64,000 bases of DNA, taken from positions 401,451-465,450 of the forward strand of contig NZ_JAAWWK010000002.1 of assembly GCF_012272835.1 (NCBI RefSeq), read 5' to 3'. Origin of the DNA: Spongiibacter thalassae (GTDB lineage Bacteria > Pseudomonadota > Gammaproteobacteria > Pseudomonadales > Spongiibacteraceae). The notes below the pieces were generated by a model, which had not been told where the DNA came from, searched no databases, and saw only the letters and a program-made list of their open reading frames with translations. Of this stretch, positions 37,544-46,179 are shown piece by piece (positions within the stretch are counted from its first letter, which is position 1; every line of letters starts with the position of its first letter). A program made the translations under genes and the position numbers.

Positions 37544-38407
37544 TCAGCGATCGTTGTCGTCGCCGACATATATTGTTGTGCTGTGATAAAACTCGTCTCG
37601 CCGCTGGCCCTGCAAATACATATTGCGAAAGAACAGATAGGGGTCGTCGGCGCTGTCATATAGCTTTTTGTATACATCGGCGCGACCGGCAAAGGATTGC
37701 AGGGTATCCGCCGCCATAATCAGGCTGGTATCCGGTTGTTCCGTCAGATAGGGCACCGGGTTGGCAAAATAGTCGCCGATGACTCCCGCACCGCCGCGCA
37801 GGTCGGAGGGGCCGAGAAAGGGCAGTACCAGGTAGGGGCCACGACCGCTGCCGTAGGTGCGCAAGGTGTCGGCAAAGCCGGCTCTCTCCTCTTCGAGATC
37901 CAGCCAGGCTTTGGCCGGGTCAAACAGGCCCAGCACTCCCACCGTGGTGTTTAATAAAAACCGTCCGGTCATTCGCCCGGCCTTGGCGGGTTGCCATTGC
38001 AACAGGTGATTAATGATGGAAATCGGCGCTTTGAGGTTGTTGAAAAACTGGCCTATATGGACCTCGACGGGGTCGGGTGTCACCGCTTTGTAAGCCTTCG
38101 CGGTGGGAATCAGCACATAGCGATAGCTGAAGTCATTGAAGCCGAAAATGGCGCGGTTAACACTGATAAGCGGGTCGTAGTAATCGCCGTCAAAGGCGAC
38201 CACGGTGGCCTCGTCGGCGGGGAGGATGTTGGTCTGTGAATAGGGAACCCGGCTTTCCGACGCTTCAGTGCCACCAGTTTCGCTGTCGGCCACCGCCTTG
38301 CCCGCGCAGCCACCCAGTAGGGTGGTGAGCGCTATCAGCAGGATCGCGCCGCCGCGCCGAAGTGTCCGGGTGTCTGTTGTTGCCAGCAATGCGCATCGAC
38401 CGCCCAT
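37544..38407 (-). CDS. mlaA: MlaA/VacJ family lipoprotein
   Basis: 287 residues. Lipobox LGGC with Cys34, then the MlaA core: DPLISVNRAIFGFNDFSYRY, RFLLNTTVGVLGLFDPA, GFADTLRTYGSGRGPYLVLP, FLGPSDLRGGAGVIGDYFANP. MlaA removes phospholipids from the outer leaflet of the outer membrane, together with porins and MlaC. The C-terminal part is longer than the core. It sits 53 bases upstream of the MMPL permease on the same strand, a pairing suggesting joint lipid trafficking. GGGGAG lies before the ATG. No mlaBCDEF genes are near. Confidence 0.92.
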   Translation of the reverse strand: MGGRCALLATTDTRTLRRGGAILLIALTTLLGGCAGKAVADSETGGTEASESRVPYSQTNILPADEATVVAFDGDYYDPLISVNRAIFGFNDFSYRYVLIPTAKAYKAVTPDPVEVHIGQFFNNLKAPISIINHLLQWQPAKAGRMTGRFLLNTTVGVLGLFDPAKAWLDLEEERAGFADTLRTYGSGRGPYLVLPFLGPSDLRGGAGVIGDYFANPVPYLTEQPDTSLIMAADTLQSFAGRADVYKKLYDSADDPYLFFRNMYLQGQRRDEFYHSTTIYVGDDNDR

Positions 38408-38494
38408 TGTCTGTCTCCCCTTGGTTGTGGCTCAGCTCAGTGATGCTGAGGCCTCCCCTGAATGAAGCATTAGAAGGACGTCGGGGCGATTTGT

Positions 38495-39400
38495 TCAATG
38501 GGTGCTTTGGGACGGTGGCAAAATACCCATAATGGTGTCGCGCAACCACATAATGGTGGGGTCGTGGTCGGCGCCCTTGTGCCAGAACATATGTAGTTCC
38601 AGTGGCGATGCCTCGAAGGGCAGGGGCTTTTGGCTGAGTGTCCATTGCTGAGCAAGGCTGGCGGGCACCGCAGCGAGATAATCACTTTGGTGCAGCACCG
38701 CCTGCAAGCCCGCATAGTGCTGCAGACGCAGGCCGATACGGCGTTGTTCGCCGACGGCGCGGAGCGCCAGATCAACATGACCGGAACCGCGGCTGCGACT
38801 GGAAATATGCACGTGGCGGTAGGCGAGGAAGTCCTCCAATTGCAGATCGCTGCCAGCCAGCGGATGGTCAGGGCGCATGACACAGACATAGTGATCTTTA
38901 CTGAGCAGGCGCGTGAGCAAGTCGCCGCTGTTGATGAGGGGGGCGTCGATGGCCAATTGCAGATTGCCCCCGGCCAGCTCGACGGGGATGTCGCGGCGAC
39001 GGGTAAACACCACTTCCAGATCGATACCGGGCGCGGTTTTTTCCAACAGGTTGAGCAGCTGCGGCAGCAGGTGCATCTCGGCGTGCTCTGTGGCGTGCAG
39101 GCGTATGGTCTGACGGGCACTGGCGGGGTCGAAGCTACGGCGCAGTTGCACGCAGGACTCGAGGTTTTTCAGCGACTCCCTGATCGGCACAATAAGCTGG
39201 CGGGCGAGGGGAGTCGGGCTCATGCCGGTATTACTGCGCACAAACAGGGGGTCGTCGAGGGCCTGCCGCAGTCGCGCCAGGGCATTGCTGACGGCGGGCT
39301 GGCTGACATGCAGCACGCCCGCGGCGCGGGTGAGGCTCTGCTGACTGTAAATGGCGTCGAATACAACGAACAAATTCAGGTCGATACGCGGTGACTTCAT
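38495..39400 (-). CDS. LysR-family transcriptional regulator
   Basis: 301 residues. HTH at 8-65 with LTRAAGVLHVSQPAVSNALARLR, followed by an effector domain of the PcpR/NahR-like group (DPASARQTIRLHATEHAEMHLLPQLL, DHPLAG). It is divergent from the histidine phosphatase/acyl-CoA operon that starts at 39558, and the AT-rich gap has a dyad, so it probably controls that operon. The inducer may be a CoA ester or hydroxy acid, which is only inferred from the neighbours. Confidence 0.87.
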   Translation of the reverse strand: MKSPRIDLNLFVVFDAIYSQQSLTRAAGVLHVSQPAVSNALARLRQALDDPLFVRSNTGMSPTPLARQLIVPIRESLKNLESCVQLRRSFDPASARQTIRLHATEHAEMHLLPQLLNLLEKTAPGIDLEVVFTRRRDIPVELAGGNLQLAIDAPLINSGDLLTRLLSKDHYVCVMRPDHPLAGSDLQLEDFLAYRHVHISSRSRGSGHVDLALRAVGEQRRIGLRLQHYAGLQAVLHQSDYLAAVPASLAQQWTLSQKPLPFEASPLELHMFWHKGADHDPTIMWLRDTIMGILPPSQSTH

Positions 39401-39449
39401 GCTGTATGGCCTCGTTGAATAGCCTTTTATAATTTTCAGTGATCTGTGT

Positions 39450-39481
39450 TGATAACAAAAATAAATTTAACTTATTTATCA
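39450..39481. promoter_or_regulatory. AT-rich dyad, candidate LysR operator
   Basis: TGATAA and TTATCA at the ends, with an inner AAATAA / TTATTT, in the gap between the LysR gene and the acyl-CoA operon. The symmetry is imperfect in the middle. Confidence 0.35.
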
Positions 39482-39557
39482 TGCCTGTCTACACTGGGGT
39501 TTGTCTATGGGGTGGGGTGCCTCTAAACCGATTCTTTACCCGAATGAGGAGATGGCA

Positions 39558-40235
39558 ATGCTGGAGATCAGCGTGGTGCGTCACGGTCAGGCGGCCTTTG
39601 GCACCGACGACTACGACCGCTTGACGGAAGTTGGCTGGGAGCAATCGCGCCTGCTCGGTGAGTATTTCGCCAATTGTCAGACCCGCTTCGACGCGGTGTA
39701 TATCGGGGCGATGCGTCGCCATCGTGAAACCTTTGTTGGTTTGCGCGATGTGCTGCCGGACACCCCGGACCCCGAGGTGTTGCCGGGCTTGAATGAATAT
39801 GACTTCCACCGCTTGGCGGAGGCGTATTTGCCCACTCAGGACAGGGTTTACGATATGGCCGACAGCCGCGATTTCTACCGCTGTTTGCGCGCGGCATTAA
39901 TGGCCTGGAGCCGGGACGAGGTGCCGGGGCTGGATGAAAGCTGGCAGCAGTTTGAACAGCGTGTGCGCGCCACAATGGGCCGCATTGGTGAGGCCCGCGC
40001 GCCGTTTTTTGATCAGGGTCGAATTCTGGTGGTGACCTCCGGCGGCGCCAGCAGTGCGATTCTTCGAAATGTGCTGGGCGTTGATGTTGCGACGATGGTA
40101 AACCTGAACCTGCAAGCGAAAAATTCAGGTATCAGCACCTATTTTTGTAAAAACGGACGCTTCCAGCTCAATGCCTTCAACGGTGTGCCCCACCTGGAAA
40201 AACCCCAGGACCGCCATCTGATTACTTACACCTGA
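39558..40235 (+). CDS. Histidine-phosphatase-fold protein lacking the second catalytic His
   Basis: 225 residues. Starts MLEISVVRHGQAAFGTDDYDR, with the phosphate-accepting His9 in RHG, a basic pocket GAMRRHRET, and a late motif ILVVTSGGASSAIL. Active members of this superfamily have HG in that last motif (VSHGG); here the His position is Ser161. The protein may be a weak phosphatase or a phospho-ligand binder. The start is the second of two close ATGs because GAGGAG lies 6 bases before it. It leads an operon with a dehydrogenase and a kinase that handle phosphorylated CoA esters, which gives a plausible reason for a phosphatase-like partner. Confidence 0.8.
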   Translation: MLEISVVRHGQAAFGTDDYDRLTEVGWEQSRLLGEYFANCQTRFDAVYIGAMRRHRETFVGLRDVLPDTPDPEVLPGLNEYDFHRLAEAYLPTQDRVYDMADSRDFYRCLRAALMAWSRDEVPGLDESWQQFEQRVRATMGRIGEARAPFFDQGRILVVTSGGASSAILRNVLGVDVATMVNLNLQAKNSGISTYFCKNGRFQLNAFNGVPHLEKPQDRHLITYT

Positions 40236-40278
40236 TTTTATTCACTTATTTTTGCCCTTGTGCGACAGGAGATATTCC

Positions 40279-41505
40279 ATGGATTTAACAATGAGCCCCA
40301 AGGCCCAGGCCTTGCTTGCCAAACTCGAACAGTTTATGGACGAGCATATTTACCCCAATGAGGAGGCCTACGCTCGGCAGCTTCACGAGCTGGAAAACCG
40401 CTTTGCCATTGTGCCGCTGATGGATGAACTCAAGGCGAAGGCCAAGGAAGCCGGGCTGTGGAATTTGTTTGTGCCCGAGGATTACGGCCAGTACAGCGAG
40501 CATGGCGGCCTGAGCTTCCTCGACTACGCCCCCCTTGCCGAAGTGATGGGCCGGGTGACCTGGAGCCCCGAGGTGTTTAACTGCAACGCCCCGGACACTG
40601 GCAATATGGAAGTGTTTATGAAGTATGCCACTGACGCCCAGCGGGAGCAGTGGCTGACTCCCTTGCTCAACGGGGATATTCGGTCGTCCTATGCTATGAC
40701 CGAGCCCCAGGTCGCCTCCAGCGACGCCACCAATATTGAATTGCGCATTGAGAAAGACGGCGATGAGTGGGTGCTCAATGGCCGCAAGTGGTTTATCACC
40801 GGCGCGATGAACGAGCGCACCAAAATTTTCATTGTTATGGGTAAGTCCGACCCGGAAAACCCCAGTCGTCACAAGCAGCAAACCCAGGTACTGGTGCCCA
40901 AGGGGACGCCGGGCATGAATATTATTCGCCCACTGACGACCCTCGGCTATGACGACGCGCCCATCGGACACGCCGAAATGGTGTTCGACAATGTTCGCGT
41001 ACCGCTTGAAAATGTGTTGTTGGGCGAGGGCCGCGGCTTTGAAATTGCCCAGGGTCGCCTTGCACCGGGACGTATGCACCATTGCATGCGCTTGGTCGGC
41101 GCGGCGCAGCGGTCGCTGGAGCTGGCCTGTAAACGCGCCGTGTCGCGCAGTACCTTTGGCCGGCCGCTGAGCAAGCACCAATCGGTGCGCGAGGAAATCT
41201 CCCGCAGCTTTTCCGAAATTGAAATGGCGCGTCTGCTGGTGCTGAAAACCTGCCGAATGATCGACGAGCAGGGGCCGATGAACACTACTGATATGATTGC
41301 CGCCACAAAAACCACTGTGCCGCTTCTGGTGCAGAATGTTATTGACCGTTGCATGCAAATGCACGGCGCCGGAGGTTTGACGGAAGACTATATGATGGCC
41401 GAGGCCTTTAACTACGCCCGCTGGTGTCGCCAGGCCGATGGTCCGGACCAGGTTCACCAAATGGCGCTGGGCAAACAGATTATCGACCGCTACTCCGGCG
41501 CGTAG
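40279..41505 (+). CDS. Acyl-CoA dehydrogenase of the ACAD10/11-LvaC type
   Basis: 408 residues with the acyl-CoA dehydrogenase fold: AMTEPQVASSDATNIELRI and the FAD region DEWVLNGRKWFITGAMN. Two features set it apart. The block RLAPGRMHHCMRLVGAAQRS is the form seen in ACAD10/11 and LvaC-like proteins, and the C-terminal base motif reads ADGPD (Asp387) where ordinary enzymes have YEGTNE with catalytic Glu. In that group the enzyme works on 4-phospho-acyl-CoA, removing phosphate to give an enoyl-CoA. The kinase gene follows 28 bases downstream. AGGAGA precedes the ATG. Confidence 0.85.
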   Translation: MDLTMSPKAQALLAKLEQFMDEHIYPNEEAYARQLHELENRFAIVPLMDELKAKAKEAGLWNLFVPEDYGQYSEHGGLSFLDYAPLAEVMGRVTWSPEVFNCNAPDTGNMEVFMKYATDAQREQWLTPLLNGDIRSSYAMTEPQVASSDATNIELRIEKDGDEWVLNGRKWFITGAMNERTKIFIVMGKSDPENPSRHKQQTQVLVPKGTPGMNIIRPLTTLGYDDAPIGHAEMVFDNVRVPLENVLLGEGRGFEIAQGRLAPGRMHHCMRLVGAAQRSLELACKRAVSRSTFGRPLSKHQSVREEISRSFSEIEMARLLVLKTCRMIDEQGPMNTTDMIAATKTTVPLLVQNVIDRCMQMHGAGGLTEDYMMAEAFNYARWCRQADGPDQVHQMALGKQIIDRYSGA

Positions 41506-41533
41506 TCGCTGGTCATCTAAACAGGAGATACCC

Positions 41534-42559
41534 ATGTCAGCTTTTGATCTGGATACCGATAAACTCGCCGCTTATCTTGAGGCCAATATCGACGGCTTTG
41601 CCGGGCCGATTACTGCGGAAAAGTTTGCCGGCGGCCAATCCAATCCCACCTATCGCATTGATGCCCGCAGCGGTCGCTATGTGCTGCGACGCAAGCCACC
41701 GGGCAAGTTGCTGAAATCGGCCCATGCGGTAGACCGGGAATATCGGGTGATGAGTGCCCTGGCGGATACCGCCGTGCCCGTGCCGACGATGCGGGTGCTG
41801 TGTGAAGATGAAAGCATCATCGGCTCAATGTTCTATGTGATGGACTTTCTCGACGGCGATATTCACTGGAACGCGGCGCTGCCAGAGCACACCCCTGAAC
41901 AGCGCACTCGCATCTACGACAATATGAACAAGGTGCTGGCTGACCTGCACAATGTGGATGTCGAGGCGGCAGGGCTGGCGGACTATGGCCGTCCCGGCAG
42001 TTACTTCGAGCGTCAGCTCAGCCGTTGGACCACTCAGTATCGCGCCAGTGAAACCGAGCGCATCGATGCGATGGAAACCCTGATCCAGTGGCTGGAGGCG
42101 AATGTGCCCGCCGACGACGGGCAGGTTTGCCTTGCCCACGGAGACTTTCGCTTGGATAATATGATGTTCGCCAAGGGCGACACCGAGGTGATCGCGCTGT
42201 TGGACTGGGAGCTGTCTACCCTTGGTCACCCCTACGCCGATCTGGCCTACCAGTGTATGCAGCTGCGCATTCCCGGTGATGCGGCGATTCCCGGCCTGGG
42301 TGATGTCGATCGTCAGGCGCTGGGAATACCCACTGAGGAGGAATACGTGCAGGCCTATTGTCGTCGCCGAGGCATATCCGGTATAGACCACTGGGCATTT
42401 TATGTGGCGTTTTCCTTCTTCCGCCTGAGCGCCATTTTGCAGGGCGTGTATAAACGCGCGCTGGATGGCAATGCGTCGAGTGACAAGGCGATGGCCTATG
42501 GTGCTCTGGCCAAGCCGCTTGCCGAACTCGGTGTCGGAGTGATTAGCGAAGGCAATTAA
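41534..42559 (+). CDS. APH-family kinase, ACAD11-kinase/LvaA type
   Basis: 341 residues with the aminoglycoside-phosphotransferase fold: nucleotide region KFAGGQSNPTYRIDARSGRYVLRRKPPG, Brenner motif LAHGDFRLDNMMF (Asp204, Asn209) and the metal Asp224 in ALLDWELSTLGHPYADLAY. This subgroup does not act on antibiotics: the fused N-terminal domain of ACAD10/11 and LvaA of Pseudomonas putida phosphorylate 4-hydroxyacyl-CoA. Being next to an ACAD11-type dehydrogenase it probably does the same here. AGGAGA lies before the ATG. An SDR gene follows 41 bases later. Confidence 0.85.
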   Translation: MSAFDLDTDKLAAYLEANIDGFAGPITAEKFAGGQSNPTYRIDARSGRYVLRRKPPGKLLKSAHAVDREYRVMSALADTAVPVPTMRVLCEDESIIGSMFYVMDFLDGDIHWNAALPEHTPEQRTRIYDNMNKVLADLHNVDVEAAGLADYGRPGSYFERQLSRWTTQYRASETERIDAMETLIQWLEANVPADDGQVCLAHGDFRLDNMMFAKGDTEVIALLDWELSTLGHPYADLAYQCMQLRIPGDAAIPGLGDVDRQALGIPTEEEYVQAYCRRRGISGIDHWAFYVAFSFFRLSAILQGVYKRALDGNASSDKAMAYGALAKPLAELGVGVISEGN

Positions 42560-42600
42560 CACAACAACGATTTTAAACCAACTGTAACAGGAGAAAACAA

Positions 42601-43374
42601 ATGGATATTAACGGTAAAGTTGCCATTGTCACCGGTGGTGCATCAGGGCTGGGTGAAGCAACAGTTCGTGCCTACGTGGCCAAGGGCGGCAAAGTTGCTA
42701 TCTTCGATATGAATGCCGAGCGCGGTGCGGCGCTGGTCGAGGAATTGGGCGCGGACAAAGTGTCTTTCCACAACGTAAACGTTGCCGACGAGGCTTCGGT
42801 AAAAGAAGCCATTGATGCGGTGGTGGCCAACTTTGGCGGCCTGCATATCTGTAACAACTATGCGGGTATCGGCAACGCGATCAAAACCCTGGGTAAAGAC
42901 GGCGCCTTCCCGCTGGACGCATACAAAAACGTGATCAACGTAAACCTGATCGGCACCTTCAACGTTGCCCGTCTGGCTGCTGAAGCAATGTCCAAAAATG
43001 TTCCTTACGACGATATCAACGCCCGTGGCGTAATCATCAATACCGCGTCGGTGGCGGCTTACGAAGGACAGGTGGGGCAGGTTGCCTACAGCGCGTCCAA
43101 GGGCGGTGTTGTTGGTATGACTCTGCCAATGGCGCGGGATCTTGCCTCTTACGGTATTCGTGTGAACACAATTGTTCCCGGTCTGATTCACACGCCACTG
43201 TTTGAGTCTCTGCCTGAAGCTGCTTATAAGTCGCTGGAAAACAGCGTGGTAAACCCCAAGCGTCTGGGCCGTCCTGACGAAATTGCACACCTGTCGGTGA
43301 TGATTGCAGAAAACGAGTACATGAACGGTGAGTGTATCCGTCTCGACGGCGCAATTCGTATGCAGCCGCGCTAA
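42601..43374 (+). CDS. Short-chain dehydrogenase, HSD17B10/3-hydroxyacyl-CoA type
   Basis: 257 residues, classical SDR. Cofactor loop VTGGASGLGEATVRAYV with Asp in AIFDMN (NAD preference), NYAGIG, and the catalytic Ser150, Tyr163, Lys167 (ASVAAYEGQVGQVAYSASKG). It resembles type II 3-hydroxyacyl-CoA dehydrogenase. In this operon it could oxidise a 3-hydroxyacyl-CoA or interconvert keto and hydroxy acids before phosphorylation. It starts after ACAGGAGAAAACAA and is followed by an enoyl-CoA hydratase gene. Confidence 0.87.
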   Translation: MDINGKVAIVTGGASGLGEATVRAYVAKGGKVAIFDMNAERGAALVEELGADKVSFHNVNVADEASVKEAIDAVVANFGGLHICNNYAGIGNAIKTLGKDGAFPLDAYKNVINVNLIGTFNVARLAAEAMSKNVPYDDINARGVIINTASVAAYEGQVGQVAYSASKGGVVGMTLPMARDLASYGIRVNTIVPGLIHTPLFESLPEAAYKSLENSVVNPKRLGRPDEIAHLSVMIAENEYMNGECIRLDGAIRMQPR

Positions 43375-43413
43375 CAGACGCTGCATTTTCGATACAACGA
43401 GTGGAGAGAGACA

Positions 43414-44178
43414 ATGAGCGATGAAGTTCTGGTAAGTGTTGACGACGGCATTATGGTAGTCACCATCAACCGTCCTAAGGCCAAGAACTCAGTCAATCTG
43501 GCGGTGGCAAAGGGTATTGCCGCGGCGATGGATGAATTGGACAGTAACGATGAGATTCGCGCTGCCATTTTAACCGGTGCCGACAATACCTTCTGCGCCG
43601 GAATGGATTTGAAGGCCTTCGTCAGTGGCGAAATGCCTGTGCTTCCGGGCAGAGGATTTGCCGGGCTGGTTGAGGCGCCACCGAAGAAGCCGCTGATTGC
43701 TGCGGTGGAAGGTTTTGCTCTGGCCGGTGGTTTTGAGTTGGCGATCACCTGCGATCTTGTGGTGACCTCCAGAGAAGCCAAATTCGGTATTCCCGAAGCC
43801 AAGCGCGGCCTGGTGGCAGCGGCGGGTGGTTTGATGCGCCTGCCCAAGCAAATCCCTCCCCGTATCGCGATGGAAATGGCGATGACCGGCGACTTTATTG
43901 ACGCCCAGCGGGCCTATGAACTGGGTCTGGTCAACCGTGTTGTTGACGCTGGCAGCAGTGTTGAGGCGGCGAAAGCTCTGGCTAAATCCATTGCGGCTAA
44001 CGGCCCCATGGCGGTTATCGGCAGCAAGCGTATTATCAATGAATCAGCGGATTGGACTGAGGAAAATATGTGGGGTAATCAGCAAGCGATTACCGATCCT
44101 ATTTTCAGTAGTGAAGACGCCATTGAAGGGGCGACCGCCTTTGCGGAAAAACGCGCTCCGGTATGGAAGGGCAAGTAA
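43414..44178 (+). CDS. Enoyl-CoA hydratase/isomerase (crotonase family)
   Basis: 254 residues. Crotonase motifs: oxyanion-hole segment NTFCAGMDLKAF and ALAGGFELAITCDLVV. Both catalytic Glu positions of true hydratases are kept (Glu in GGFELA and in FGIPEAK), so hydration of 2-enoyl-CoA is likely. As the last gene of the operon it could take the enoyl-CoA produced by the dehydrogenase/kinase pair into beta-oxidation. A strong terminator follows. Confidence 0.9.
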   Translation: MSDEVLVSVDDGIMVVTINRPKAKNSVNLAVAKGIAAAMDELDSNDEIRAAILTGADNTFCAGMDLKAFVSGEMPVLPGRGFAGLVEAPPKKPLIAAVEGFALAGGFELAITCDLVVTSREAKFGIPEAKRGLVAAAGGLMRLPKQIPPRIAMEMAMTGDFIDAQRAYELGLVNRVVDAGSSVEAAKALAKSIAANGPMAVIGSKRIINESADWTEENMWGNQQAITDPIFSSEDAIEGATAFAEKRAPVWKGK

Positions 44179-44229
44179 CAGCCTGCTGTTAGCCCTTTCT
44201 GGTTAGCGCGTAGTCGTTAGCCGTCGAAT

Positions 44230-44253
44230 CGAGCCTCTTTTGAGGCTCGTTTT
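44230..44253 (+). terminator. Rho-independent terminator after the acyl-CoA operon
   Basis: Perfect 8-bp stem CGAGCCTC / GAGGCTCG with a TTTT loop, then TTTT. It ends the 39558-44178 operon. Confidence 0.9.
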
Positions 44254-44344
44254 CGTTTGCGGCTATAGTGGCGCTGGGCGGTGCGGGAGAAAACCGTCGG
44301 GCTGGACTATAGTTAGCTACAGGGTGGCGGAAGGATAGACTAAT

Positions 44345-44797
44345 ATGAAAGTTCTCCCATCGAGCGCCTGGTCGAAGGCGGACATCGGTCGCTTTCTCGA
44401 TCAAGCGATAACCCCGATGCGCATTTCCTGCTGCGACAATGACGGCTTCCCTATTATTTGTTCCATGTGGTTCGTACACAAAGATGGAGCGCTTTGGGCT
44501 GCTTCACACCGCAACTCATATATTGTAAAGGTGCTGAAAAAAAGCCCGAAAATCGGTTTTGAGATTGCCACCAACGAATACCCCTATCACGGCGTGAGGG
44601 GCAAGGCGACGGTGACTCTGTTGAACGACAGCGTCGAAAATGTGCTCGAAACAGTGATTGACAGGTATCTTCAGGGAAGCAATCGGAGTTTGTCGAATTG
44701 GTTGCTGAGCAGGAAAAACGACGAATATGCGCTAAAAATCAGTCCGCAGTCGATAACGTCCTGGGATTTTTCCAATAGGATGGAAGGGCGGAAATAA
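44345..44797 (+). CDS. Pyridoxamine 5'-phosphate oxidase-fold (split-barrel) flavin protein
   Basis: 150 residues with the PNPOx-like split-barrel pattern: MRISCCDNDGFPIICSMWFVH, then GALWAASHRNSYIVKVLKKSPKIGFEIATN and YHGVRGKATVTLL. Such proteins bind FMN or F420 and reduce small molecules; some bind haem. No specific substrate can be given. GAAGGA lies upstream of the ATG. It stands alone after the terminator of the acyl-CoA operon and faces a convergent acyl-CoA dehydrogenase gene. Confidence 0.7.
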   Translation: MKVLPSSAWSKADIGRFLDQAITPMRISCCDNDGFPIICSMWFVHKDGALWAASHRNSYIVKVLKKSPKIGFEIATNEYPYHGVRGKATVTLLNDSVENVLETVIDRYLQGSNRSLSNWLLSRKNDEYALKISPQSITSWDFSNRMEGRK

Positions 44798-44826
44798 TCC
44801 TTCAACGATGACAATGTGGGCGGGTT

Positions 44827-44861
44827 TCTCTGGCGACTCGCACCGGGCGGGTCGCCAGAGA
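44827..44861. terminator. Inverted repeat between convergent genes
   Basis: Perfect 11-base arms TCTCTGGCGAC / GTCGCCAGAGA with a 13-base loop, between two convergent stop codons. No clear T run on either strand, so a bidirectional 3' hairpin is likely but a classical terminator is not proven. Confidence 0.45.
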
Positions 44862-44868
44862 GTGCGAC

Positions 44869-46017
44869 TTACTTGAGTAATTCCCGTCCGACAATCAACT
44901 TCATGATTTCGTTGGTGCCGGCGTAGATGCGCTGAACCCGTGAATCGGCGAAGGCGCGCGCGACAGGGTACTCCCACATATAGCCGTAACCGCCGTGCAG
45001 CTGCAAACACTCGTCGATAAGGCGACATTGCAGGTCGGTGGACATCAGTTTGCATTTGGCCGCGGCAACCGAGTCGAAGGCTTCTTCTATGTGCAGTTGC
45101 AAACAGCGATCGAGATAGGCTTCGGCCACGGTCACATCGGTGTCCAGTTCCGCCAGTTTGAACTGTGTGTTCTGGAAGGTGGAAATGGATTTACCGAAGG
45201 CCTTACGCTCTTTCACGTATTCTACGGTCTGTTCCAGTACCGCCTTGGCATTGGCGATAGCGGTGATGGCGACACTGAGTCGCTCCTGGGGGAGATCCTG
45301 CATCAGGTAGACAAAGCCCATGCCTTCTTCACCCAGCAGCTGGTCTTTGGATACCCGTACGTCCTGGAAGAACAGCTCGGAAGTGTCCTGGGCCTTCATG
45401 CCGATTTTTTCCAGGTTGGCGCCCTTGTTGTAGCCGGGGGTGCCGTCCTCAACGAGGAACAGGCTGACGCCCTTGGCTCCGGCAGAGGGATCGGTTTTGG
45501 CAACAACAATGACCAGGTCGGAAAGCTGGCCGTTGGTGATAAAGGTCTTGGAGCCGTTAATGATATAGTCGTCACCGTCTTTGACCGCGGTGGTTTTGAT
45601 ACCCTGCAGGTCGGAACCGGCACCGGGTTCGGTCATGGCAATCGACATAATTATTTCGCCGCTGACGCACTTGGGCAGGTATTTCTGCTTTTGCGTTTCG
45701 CTGCCGTAGCGAGATACATATGGCACAGCGATGTCAGAGTGCAGGCTCCAGCCGATGCCGGTCAATCCCGCTCGGGCGACTTCTTCATTCACAATGGCGT
45801 TGTAGCGAAAATCGACGCCGACACCGCCGTATTCTTCGGCAACGGTGGGGCTGAGGAAGCCTTGCTCGCCGGCCTTGAGCCACAAATTGCGATCGACGTG
45901 GCCGTCCTTCTCCCACTGGGCGTGATAGGGTGCCGCTTCAGTCTCCAGAAATTTGCGCACGGAGGTGCGGAACATTTCGTGTTCTTCGTCGTAGATATAA
46001 CGTGGCATGGTGCTCAT
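44869..46017 (-). CDS. Acyl-CoA dehydrogenase (long-chain/isovaleryl type)
   Basis: 382 residues, complete. FAD/substrate motifs AMTEPGAGSDLQGIKTTA and YIINGSKTFITNGQ, and the C-terminal signature HGGYGYMWEYPVARAFADSR. The late motif RIYAGTNEI lacks the Glu used by medium-chain enzymes; instead the Glu in LPQERLSVAITAI matches the catalytic position of long-chain and isovaleryl-CoA dehydrogenases. It would start beta-oxidation of fatty or branched acyl-CoA. It is divergent from a thioesterase gene. Confidence 0.92.
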   Translation of the reverse strand: MSTMPRYIYDEEHEMFRTSVRKFLETEAAPYHAQWEKDGHVDRNLWLKAGEQGFLSPTVAEEYGGVGVDFRYNAIVNEEVARAGLTGIGWSLHSDIAVPYVSRYGSETQKQKYLPKCVSGEIIMSIAMTEPGAGSDLQGIKTTAVKDGDDYIINGSKTFITNGQLSDLVIVVAKTDPSAGAKGVSLFLVEDGTPGYNKGANLEKIGMKAQDTSELFFQDVRVSKDQLLGEEGMGFVYLMQDLPQERLSVAITAIANAKAVLEQTVEYVKERKAFGKSISTFQNTQFKLAELDTDVTVAEAYLDRCLQLHIEEAFDSVAAAKCKLMSTDLQCRLIDECLQLHGGYGYMWEYPVARAFADSRVQRIYAGTNEIMKLIVGRELLK

Positions 46018-46179
46018 AACGGATCTCCCGGGACTCGATTATTGGCTTTATTCAAACCTATGTTATCAGGGAACACTTTGGGGTAATAGCTATTCGATGG
46101 TGGTGACGGTAAATTGTTCACCGATTCGTGCCGCACTGTGCCCAGCGGTAAAAATGACGTGAGTAATTGGAGTGACTCA

